Below are positions 1 through 5,375 of a stretch of DNA of 5,375 bases, piece by piece. How positions within the stretch are numbered: the stretch's first letter is position 1; the number at the start of each line of letters is the position of its first letter. Both the position numbers and the translations under genes were made by a program. The notes beneath the pieces are model-generated. The model was given only the letters and a program-made list of their open reading frames with translations. It had not been told where the DNA came from and did not search any database. The stretch is from a gamma proteobacterium symbiont of Lucinoma myriamae. Lineage in GTDB: Bacteria; Pseudomonadota; Gammaproteobacteria; GRL18. The stretch lies in contig JAHXIM010000533.1 in assembly GCA_025655635.1 (NCBI GenBank), positions 1-5,375 of the forward strand. Reading direction: 5' to 3'.

Positions 1-3
1 CAT
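1..3 (-). CDS. Start codon of a divergent gene (partial, 5' end only)
   Basis: On the minus strand the window edge reads GGAGATATAAATG. This is a GGAG Shine-Dalgarno core (plus-strand CTCC at 10-13), a 6-base spacer and an ATG occupying positions 3 to 1. Core and spacing are near ideal, and no other gene is visible between here and 441, so I infer that a divergently transcribed gene begins here and continues left of the window. Nothing can be said about its product. Another minus-strand ATG at 34-32 lies upstream in a different frame and has no comparable ribosome binding site, so the edge ATG is preferred. Confidence 0.5.
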
Positions 4-75
4 TTATATCTCCGGATTGCGAATTGAAGATCATAGTCTGACCTGACTGAAACTAATTGTGAAGGTGGGTTTTAA

Positions 76-104
76 TTGACGTTTACGATATATCTATGTA
101 TTAC
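76..104 (+). promoter_or_regulatory. Candidate sigma70-type promoter, far upstream of the protease gene
   Basis: TTGACG at 76-81 matches the -35 consensus in five of six positions. It is followed after 17 bases by TATTAC at 99-104, a moderate -10 with TG directly in front of it. Transcription would start near 111 and leave a leader of about 330 bases before the protease. In AT-rich DNA such matches arise often by chance, so this is a candidate only. A pair of TATCAG repeats 10 bases apart begins just downstream at 107. Confidence 0.3.
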
Positions 105-241
105 TGTATCAGTGATTATCAGATATTTCTGAAACTTTCGGATATGAGTAAAACTCAAAACATGATATTTTATGACTGATATCACAAGCTCTCTGTAATA
201 TTTTTGTGTCAATACGAGTTTTAAATTAACCCGTGTTGGAA

Positions 242-286
242 GATAGAATTTTGTAATCGTATCTGTTCTATCATCGCCTTTTTTTT
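242..286 (+). terminator. Inverted repeat followed by T8 tract, terminator- or attenuator-like
   Basis: GATAGAA at 242-248 is repeated inverted as TTCTATC at 266-272, giving a 7-base stem with a 17-base loop. Six bases later comes a run of eight T (279-286). The order stem then T tract resembles an intrinsic terminator reading rightward. The stem has only two GC pairs, the loop is long and the T run is not adjacent, so it would be weak. If a promoter lies upstream (76-104), it could act as an attenuator in the protease leader. It could also be an operator or chance. Confidence 0.2.
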
Positions 287-388
287 AAAAAAATTAATAT
301 TTCTAATAATTTGTACTTTTTAAACAAAAAACTCACCTTAAATTATGTTTTATTCTTGTTTACGCCTTAAAGTGATACCATATCTGTC

Positions 389-415
389 TGTGTGATTAAA
401 CACATCCAATAAAAT
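389..415 (+). promoter_or_regulatory. CRP-like dyad and nearby -10-like hexamer upstream of the protease gene
   Basis: TGTGT (389-393) and ACACA (400-404) form a perfect 5-base inverted repeat with a 6-base spacer. The geometry equals that of the CRP/Vfr consensus TGTGA-N6-TCACA, matching eight of its ten defined positions. TAAAAT at 410-415 resembles a -10 hexamer (five of six) but has no good -35 in front of it. If that -10 is used, the dyad sits over the spacer and would more likely repress than activate. The binding protein is not identifiable from sequence alone. Confidence 0.22.
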
Positions 416-424
416 TTACTAATT

Positions 425-429
425 CGGAG
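425..429 (+). promoter_or_regulatory. Ribosome binding site of the protease gene
   Basis: CGGAG at 425-429 lies 11 bases before the ATG at 441. This is slightly longer than ideal but the only Shine-Dalgarno-like core near the start, and it supports choosing that ATG. The bases around the start, CTGGAATGAC (436-445), recur exactly at the start of the next gene (3494-3503). Confidence 0.45.
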
Positions 430-440
430 TCTAGTCTGGA

Positions 441-3400
441 ATGACCATCACCGCTGATACTACTAAGCCAACAAAACCATTAAAATCCGAGTTAAACTCA
501 ATTTTATCAGAAACAGCACAATGTTATGATTCTTTTGAATGGATTCAAAGTGAACAAATTGAATCTCTTGATATTATTATCAGCCAATTCAAGCATAAGA
601 AGACAGGAGCACAACATTATCATATAGCAGCAGATAATGCTGAAAATGTATTTTTGGTCGCTTTACGGACGATTCCAACCGATTCAACAGGAGTGGCTCA
701 TATACTTGAACATACGGCTCTTTGTGGTAGTAAACAATATCCGGTCAGAGATCCCTTTTTTATGATGATAAGGCGTTCACTTAATACCTTTATGAATGCT
801 TTTACTTCCAGTGACTGGACTGCTTATCCTTTTGCCAGCCAGAATAAAAAAGATTTTAATAATCTTCTTGATGTTTATCTTGACGCTGTATTTTTCTCAA
901 GGCTTGATGAATTAGATTTTGCTCAGGAAGGACATCGTCTTGAATTTGAACAGGCAGATGATGCGAATTCAGATCTGCAATTCAAAGGCGTTGTCTATAA
1001 TGAAATGAAAGGGGCTATGTCATCAACTGTTAGCGCTTTATGGCAAACCGTCAGTAAATATCTGTTTCCAACGGTAACCTATCACTTTAACAGTGGAGGG
1101 GAACCTACTGATATTCCTGACTTAAATTATGAACAGCTTAAAGAATTTTATAAAGTTCATTATCATCCAAGCAATGCTGTATTTATGACTTTTGGAGATA
1201 TCCCTGCTCAGGTTCACCAGAAAAAATTTGAACATCAGGTATTATCTAAATTTGAGTCTCTTGATAAGACGATTGATGTTAAAAATGAAAAACGTTTTTT
1301 TTCACAGATAAATATTGAAGAAAATTATCCGCTTGACACAGAGGAAGATCATAATAATAAAACTCATCTGGTGATGGGCTGGCTGCTTGGTCAAAGTATT
1401 AATCTTGAAGAGCAGCTTGAAGCACAATTTCTATCCAGCATATTACTGGAAAACTCAGCTTCACCGTTGATGCAGGCTTTAGAAACCACCGAACTGGGTA
1501 ATGCCCCTTCACCTTTATGCGGCTTAGAAGATTCTAATAAAGAAATGAGTTTTTTGTGCGGTCTGGAAAGTTCAACGCCAGAAAATGCACAAGCATTTGA
1601 AAAGTTGGTGATAGATGTACTTGAGGATGTAGAAAAAAATGGTATCAAAAAAGAACAAATAGAGGCAGTTTTACATCAGTTAGAACTAAACCAACGTGAA
1701 ATTGGTGGTGATCATTATCCCTTTGGTCTGCAATTAATTTTATCAGGTTTGTCTACAGCAATACATCGTGGTGATGTCATTACCCACATGAATCTTGATG
1801 TGGCCTTACGTTCATTACGTGAGAAAATACAAGATCCGGATTATGTACAAAAGCTGGTCCGTTCACAATTACTGGACAATGCTCACCGTGTAAGAGTGAC
1901 ATTTAAACCTGATGATCAGCTTGAAAAAAGACGTAATGATGCTGAAAAAGCTCGCTTGGCTGAGATTAAATCGAACTTAAGTAATGAAGAAAAAAATACT
2001 CTGATTGATTTAGCAAGTAATTTATCTGAACGTCAAAACCAATTAGATACCAATTTTGATGAGATTCTACCTAAAGTCACTGTCAAAGATGTACCTGAAG
2101 CAATTAAAATCCCTCAACATTATGAACAGCAATATGCAGATCTTAAGATTTCTCATTTTAATCAGGGGACAAACGGCCTGGTTTATCAACAGTTAATCCT
2201 GGATATGCCTCAATTTACAGATGATGAGCGTCAATATTTACCTATTTTTAATTATTGTTTTGGTGAATTAGGTTGTGGTGATAAAGATTATTTAGAGATG
2301 CAAGTCTGGCAATCTCAGGTCTCAGGCGGCATTCATGCCGGCAGCAGCATGCGTGGTAATATCGAAAATGAACAACAGGTAAGTGGTTTTTATACCATTT
2401 CCGGAAAGGCTTTGTTGCGTAATCATGAAGAAATGACACGATTACTCAAGCAGTCCTTTAAAACAATGCGTTTTGATGAAAACGATCGAATTAAAGAGCT
2501 GATTTCACAAATTAGAACACGCAAAGAAAATAGCATTACAGGCAGCGGCCATTCTCTTGCTATGCAGGCAGCAGCAAGCGGTATGAGCCCGGTTGCTCAC
2601 TTAAATCATAAAAATAATGGCCTGGCCAGCATCGCATTTATAAAAGAACTGGATAATAATCTACAAAATGATAGTGATGATACTGCAATTATGCATATCA
2701 CTCAGTTATTAACCAGCATTCATACCAAGTTGAATAATTCTCCTGCACAGTTTTTACTGGTTTGCGAAGAATATGTTTATCAATCCTGTTGTGATGAAAT
2801 TTTACAAAACTGGGACTCTGAAACAATTTATTCAAGTAAATCGAATGAGTTATTAGAACTTGCTGAAATTAAAAAACATGTTAAACAAGCCTGGTTGACC
2901 AGTACACAAGTTAATTTTTGTGCCAAAGTCTATGCTACCGTCCCTGTAGGTCATGCAGATGCTGCTCCACTGACTGTTTTAGGTGGTTTTTTACGGAATG
3001 GTTTCTTGCATCGCTCTATTCGTGAACAGGGCGGAGCCTATGGCAGTGGCGCAAACCAGGACTCAGCAAATGCCTGTTTTAAGTTTTTTTCCTATCGTGA
3101 TCCAAGATTGACTGATACATTAAGTGATTTTGACAATTCTCTTAAATGGTTAGTAGACACAACTCATGATTATCAGGCATTAGAAGAGTCTATACTGGGC
3201 GTTATCAGTAGTATCGATAAACCAGGTTCACCTGCAGGCGATGCAAAGACCACATTTCAAAGTAACTTGTTTGGGCGTAATGCACAACAAAGACAAAAAT
3301 TCAGACAACAAATTCTCGCTGTGTCTATTGATGATTTAGTACGAGTTGCAAAAACCTATCTGATAGGACAAGAAGCAAGTGTAGCTATTGTCAGTAACCA

Positions 3401-3455
3401 TGATCATGAAGATGAATGCAGTGAATTATCCCTTGAATTAATCACTCTTGCATAA
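441..3455 (+). CDS. M16C zinc metalloprotease, presequence protease (PreP/Cym1)-like
   Basis: This is a full-length 1004-residue peptidase of the pitrilysin/insulinase clan, subfamily M16C. The family degrades short unstructured peptides inside a closed chamber made of two halves. Visible landmarks are the inverted zinc motif HILEH at residues 87-91 (His87 and His91 as ligands, Glu90 as catalytic base) and the distal ligand Glu188 in VVYNEMKG. The region NTFMNAFTSSDWTAYPF (115-131) is typical of PreP proteins. In the C-terminal half, Arg861 and Tyr867 in REQGGAYG sit where PreP enzymes hold the substrate backbone. Roughly residues 490-545 are charged and helical, fitting the hinge between halves. 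There is no signal peptide or membrane segment, so a cytoplasmic location is inferred. Length matches the family (about 1000). All key residues are present, so the enzyme should be active. It lies 43 bases upstream of the membrane-protein gene, with no terminator between. The family call is secure; the physiological substrate is unknown. Confidence 0.95.
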   Translation: MTITADTTKPTKPLKSELNSILSETAQCYDSFEWIQSEQIESLDIIISQFKHKKTGAQHYHIAADNAENVFLVALRTIPTDSTGVAHILEHTALCGSKQYPVRDPFFMMIRRSLNTFMNAFTSSDWTAYPFASQNKKDFNNLLDVYLDAVFFSRLDELDFAQEGHRLEFEQADDANSDLQFKGVVYNEMKGAMSSTVSALWQTVSKYLFPTVTYHFNSGGEPTDIPDLNYEQLKEFYKVHYHPSNAVFMTFGDIPAQVHQKKFEHQVLSKFESLDKTIDVKNEKRFFSQINIEENYPLDTEEDHNNKTHLVMGWLLGQSINLEEQLEAQFLSSILLENSASPLMQALETTELGNAPSPLCGLEDSNKEMSFLCGLESSTPENAQAFEKLVIDVLEDVEKNGIKKEQIEAVLHQLELNQREIGGDHYPFGLQLILSGLSTAIHRGDVITHMNLDVALRSLREKIQDPDYVQKLVRSQLLDNAHRVRVTFKPDDQLEKRRNDAEKARLAEIKSNLSNEEKNTLIDLASNLSERQNQLDTNFDEILPKVTVKDVPEAIKIPQHYEQQYADLKISHFNQGTNGLVYQQLILDMPQFTDDERQYLPIFNYCFGELGCGDKDYLEMQVWQSQVSGGIHAGSSMRGNIENEQQVSGFYTISGKALLRNHEEMTRLLKQSFKTMRFDENDRIKELISQIRTRKENSITGSGHSLAMQAAASGMSPVAHLNHKNNGLASIAFIKELDNNLQNDSDDTAIMHITQLLTSIHTKLNNSPAQFLLVCEEYVYQSCCDEILQNWDSETIYSSKSNELLELAEIKKHVKQAWLTSTQVNFCAKVYATVPVGHADAAPLTVLGGFLRNGFLHRSIREQGGAYGSGANQDSANACFKFFSYRDPRLTDTLSDFDNSLKWLVDTTHDYQALEESILGVISSIDKPGSPAGDAKTTFQSNLFGRNAQQRQKFRQQILAVSIDDLVRVAKTYLIGQEASVAIVSNHDHEDECSELSLELITLA

Positions 3456-3498
3456 TTAATATTATGATTATTCTGAGCTGTTTTGAGATATAACTGGA

Positions 3499-4179
3499 AT
3501 GACAACAACATTTAAAGAAGCTTTATATTTTTTTCGAATAAATCTTTTAAAACTATTAAGCTATTCATTTTCTATTGGCATCATAGTTGTTCTATTAGCA
3601 CAATTACTGGTGCCGTTATTTTTTAGCGGCATGACAGCTGAAGAGATAAGTCCAGAGGAGATCAGGCCTTTTGCACAATTACTGAACCTGTTAATTAAGC
3701 CTATTTATACTGGCGGGCTAATAGTATTAATTTTTAGTCTGGCAACAGAACAGGGTAAAGGAATATATTCGAGTTTATTAGCAGGTATTATACGCTGGCC
3801 CTATATGCTCATTGCTAATGTTTTAACTACGCTATTAATTTTTGTCGGGCTGATTGCCTTTGTTATTCCTGGTATCTGGATTTTCAGTCGATTATTTTTG
3901 GTCCCATATTTAGTCATGTTAAAAAAACAAACTCCATTTGAAGCTGTGTTTAACAGTTTTCGGTATACCAAAGGTTATAGCTTTACCATATTAACTGATG
4001 TTTTTTTTCTGATTATGGTGTTTATTTTGGCTTTAGTCATATTAAGTGTATTTCAACTCCTTCATCCTTTAGTCATACTTTTATCTCTATTACTCTTTCA
4101 AACGATGGCTAATGTGATTTACTATCGCCACTATGAAATTTTATTGGAAAAAAATGATCAGCAAGATGCCATTGAATAG
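3499..4179 (+). CDS. YciC/UPF0259-like polytopic inner-membrane protein
   Basis: The 226-residue product is strongly hydrophobic, with about five predicted membrane segments near residues 22-42, 65-82, 102-123, 162-186 and 188-206. Between the third segment and the following loop it carries FVIPGIWIFSRLFLVPYLVM (121-140). This is the Pro-Gly-Ile turn followed by a conserved Arg and Pro that recurs in YciC and related glycerophosphoryl-diester-like membrane domains. The matching loop PFEAVFNSFRYTKG (146-159) also follows the family pattern. The resemblance is by motif and topology recalled from the family, not an alignment. No enzymatic residues are evident and the biochemical role of YciC proteins is not established. 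The start is supported by GAG at 3485-3487, 11 bases upstream, and by the shared CTGGAATGAC context. The short gap from the protease gene suggests co-transcription. The stop codon is TAG; reading through it would add only 13 residues. Confidence 0.75.
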   Translation: MTTTFKEALYFFRINLLKLLSYSFSIGIIVVLLAQLLVPLFFSGMTAEEISPEEIRPFAQLLNLLIKPIYTGGLIVLIFSLATEQGKGIYSSLLAGIIRWPYMLIANVLTTLLIFVGLIAFVIPGIWIFSRLFLVPYLVMLKKQTPFEAVFNSFRYTKGYSFTILTDVFFLIMVFILALVILSVFQLLHPLVILLSLLLFQTMANVIYYRHYEILLEKNDQQDAIE

Positions 4180-4203
4180 ACAATTTACTCGTATGAGCTA
4201 TAT

Positions 4204-4233
4204 TTGAAAGACTTCTATTAAATAAAATAATAT
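4204..4233 (+). promoter_or_regulatory. Candidate promoter directly before the PilZ gene
   Basis: TTGAAA (4204-4209) is separated by 18 bases from TAATAT (4228-4233) in the 61-base gap after the membrane-protein gene. Other -10-like hexamers overlap in the same AT run (for example TATAAA at 4233-4238), so the exact box is uncertain. Transcription from this site would begin about at 4240, next to the ATG at 4241. That would give a leaderless or nearly leaderless message, in keeping with the absence of any Shine-Dalgarno sequence there. Confidence 0.35.
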
Positions 4234-4240
4234 ATAAAAT

Positions 4241-5284
4241 ATGCCTTCTATAACTGAGAAATCTATTAATGATGATAGTTATTTCAAATTAATTCAAAAT
4301 AAACTTCCAGATTGTGTTGGAAGTTATTTACCTAATATTTTCCCTTTAGGCTACTTTGTCAAACGAAATGAGCCTCGTTTACTTTATGTTATGCCGATTA
4401 CAATGCTGTATGAAGGTAAAAAATATTCACTAAAAAGTAAAAATCTATCTGTTAATGGCCTGCAGCTTTTCATACCCAGAACCTTTATTCAGGAAGGTAA
4501 AACAGTACAAATTACTTTTGATAAGTTTATCTAGTCACAAAACTCAGTAGTTGGCGGACGTGATCAATTTACACCTTTTTCTGATATCGAATACCAAATA
4601 AAAGAAGTACTTCATTCGATTGAAAAAACGTATATCAGCTTAATACAGAATAATTTACCCTCTCTAACCAGTGATTTTTTAAGTCGTTTTATTAAAGGCA
4701 ATCGCCTACGTTATAAGATTGATGCATCTGATCGAATTCGTGCCTCAAAAGCACAGTACTATGAAAAATTATATACAGTCAATATGCATCATGTCCCAAT
4801 GTTTATTCACTGGAATCAATCGCTGGGTTTTTATATTGACACTATTATAAAGACAAATCGTAATACCCACTTTTTCAATTATATCAGCATTTCCAGTCAA
4901 CCTGATTTTAGTGCATTTTGTTTACCTCAACGTATTAAAAAATTTGCAGAAATGGCCCGCAGCAAGCAATCAGCCATCATGTTTACTTATTGGGAAAATA
5001 ATAAGTTTTATTCGGTATTCGATTTTGAATTACAATCACCACAGGAAATGACTCACATTGTTTTTAAGGTTAAACTCACTAAGGGGCGAATTTTTAAAGT
5101 CTTAACCAATCTCAATAAAAAACCAGCAGCTGAAAAATTAACGGCCATGTTGAGTAAAATTCAAAAAATTGATGTCAAAGCTTCAAATATCATTGATCAA
5201 CGTGCTTCGGAATCTATTGCTCAGGTAATATTTACTGATATAACCAAAGTTTTTTCCGTCAGAATATTTTTTCTCAACCATTAG
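4241..5284 (+). pseudogene. PilZ-domain (c-di-GMP receptor) protein gene interrupted by an in-frame TAG
   Basis: One frame of 348 codons runs from 4241 to 5284 and is broken only by TAG at 4532-4534 (codon 98). PilZ proteins bind cyclic di-GMP through RxxxR and (D/N)xSxxG motifs. Both are intact: RNEPR at residues 42-46 and NLSVNG at 68-73, 21 residues apart. The stop falls inside the beta-barrel, right after the strand TVQITFDKFI. The rest of the barrel (IEYQIKEV and EKTYISLIQ) follows in the same frame, so the two halves are one gene. A CAG-to-TAG change is the simplest explanation. Residues from about 150 on (RLRYKIDASDRIRA and beyond) have no domain I can name. They recall the middle part of long multi-domain PilZ proteins of Vibrio and Shewanella, which is a memory-based inference. 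TAA at 4235-4237 blocks any earlier in-frame start. The last residues (339-347) look unlike coding sequence, so the true C-terminus may have been lost too. Amber suppression or a sequencing error are alternatives to a pseudogene. Confidence 0.75.
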
Positions 5285-5297
5285 AGTATTCCACCCC

Positions 5298-5317
5298 AAA
5301 TTGTCTAGACAATTTTT
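5298..5317 (+). terminator. Perfect 18-base palindrome with T tract, probable terminator between convergent genes
   Basis: AAATTGTCTAGACAATTT at 5298-5315 is a perfect palindrome. As RNA it could fold into a 7-base stem with a CTAG loop, and T residues continue to 5317. It lies 14 bases after the PilZ gene stop and 23 bases before the stop of the convergent gene, the usual place for a shared terminator. The stem is GC-poor, so termination would be weak. A protein-binding site or part of an insertion-sequence end are alternatives. Confidence 0.4.
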
Positions 5318-5338
5318 TCAAAAATCTTATTTCTTTTA

Positions 5339-5375
5339 TTAAGCAGCTTTTTTCATTTCTGCCTGTTCTTCCATA
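5339..5375 (-). CDS. C-terminal end of a convergent gene (partial, product unknown)
   Basis: Reading leftward from the window edge, the minus strand encodes MEEQAEMKKAA and then TAA (complement of 5339-5341). The residues are charged and helical and look like a natural C-terminus, and the stop is followed by the palindrome expected at a gene end. The Met codon at 5374-5372 is probably internal. Only eleven residues are visible, too few to assign a family. A phasin-like or other small helical protein, or a transposase tail, would all fit. The gene would converge on the broken PilZ gene. A competing minus-strand frame is also open here, which lowers confidence. Confidence 0.4.
   Translation of the reverse strand, partial: MEEQAEMKKAA

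Larger units (their letters stand above)
14..440. other. AT-rich intergenic region between divergent genes
   Basis: This stretch of about 430 bases shows no credible coding frame on either strand; short open stretches have no ribosome binding site and no protein-like composition. It is very AT-rich and includes a run of eight T followed by seven A (279-293). If the left-edge start codon is real, it must carry the promoters of both the leftward gene and the protease gene. It contains a candidate forward promoter (76-104), a TATCAG repeat pair (107-122), a 7-base inverted repeat followed by a T tract (242-286) and a TGTGT-N6-ACACA dyad (389-404). A perfect TTGACA hexamer reads on the minus strand at 212-207, but no good -10 follows at normal spacing. 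Confidence 0.6.

Noticed and set aside
207..212. Perfect TTGACA -35 hexamer on the minus strand for the divergent gene
   Set aside because: At spacings of 16 to 18 bases the following hexamers (AGCTTG, GCTTGT, CTTGTG) are poor -10 boxes, so a promoter is not supported.
1391..1648. Minus-strand open frame of 85 codons inside the protease gene
   Set aside because: It lies wholly antisense to conserved protease sequence, has a serine-rich low-complexity composition typical of antisense shadows, and lacks a ribosome binding site I could recognise.
2248..2439. Minus-strand open frame of 63 codons inside the protease gene
   Set aside because: Antisense to a well-conserved part of the M16C protein; its His/Cys-rich residues do not form an ordered zinc-finger pattern.
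4188..4197. CTCGTATGAG mini-dyad after the membrane-protein gene as a terminator
   Set aside because: Only a 3-base stem with a 4-base loop and no T tract; too weak to call.
4532..4534. TAG decoded as pyrrolysine or as a reassigned sense codon
   Set aside because: Nothing else in the window suggests TAG recoding: the membrane-protein gene ends sensibly at TAG (4177-4179), and no pyrrolysine genes are in view. Point mutation is simpler, though amber suppression cannot be excluded.
4784..5284. Separate gene starting at the ATG at 4784
   Set aside because: The same frame is open without interruption back to the TAG at 4532, the upstream residues look like the rest of a PilZ barrel, and there is no ribosome binding site before 4784. 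It is an internal methionine of the broken PilZ gene.
1..5375. tRNA, rRNA, CRISPR array or large direct repeats
   Set aside because: I saw no cloverleaf-like conserved segments, no regularly spaced repeats and no long duplicated blocks on either strand.

Overview
The window looks like an AT-rich bacterial chromosome segment, most likely from a gammaproteobacterium. That placement is an inference from the gene types: a bacterial PreP-like M16C protease, a YciC-like membrane protein and a PilZ protein resembling those of marine gammaproteobacteria. No rRNA or other marker gene is present to fix the taxonomy.

Layout: the left edge falls on what appears to be the start codon of a divergent minus-strand gene, with a well-placed Shine-Dalgarno sequence. 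About 440 bases of AT-rich non-coding DNA follow, holding candidate promoter and operator-like dyads. A full-length 1004-residue zinc metalloprotease of the presequence-protease type (441-3455) comes next. It is followed after only 43 bases by a 226-residue polytopic membrane protein of the YciC/UPF0259 type (3499-4179). These two probably form one transcription unit.

Downstream (4241-5284) is a PilZ-domain (c-di-GMP receptor) gene broken by one in-frame TAG in the middle of the PilZ fold. The frame stays open on both sides of the stop, so the two open stretches are one gene, probably a recent pseudogene or a case of amber readthrough. Its start has no Shine-Dalgarno sequence and lies just below a promoter-like sequence. 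Its 3' end may carry a second lesion (a frameshift at a T run) close to a perfect 18-base palindrome.

The last 37 bases hold the C-terminal codons of a convergent minus-strand gene. This could be the edge of an insertion sequence, but that is unproven.

Functionally, the protease would degrade short unstructured peptides in the cytoplasm, the membrane protein has no known activity, and the PilZ protein would have read c-di-GMP levels. Nothing in the sequence ties the three into one pathway beyond adjacency and shared orientation. The most notable observation is the decaying or recoded PilZ gene, not a new system.
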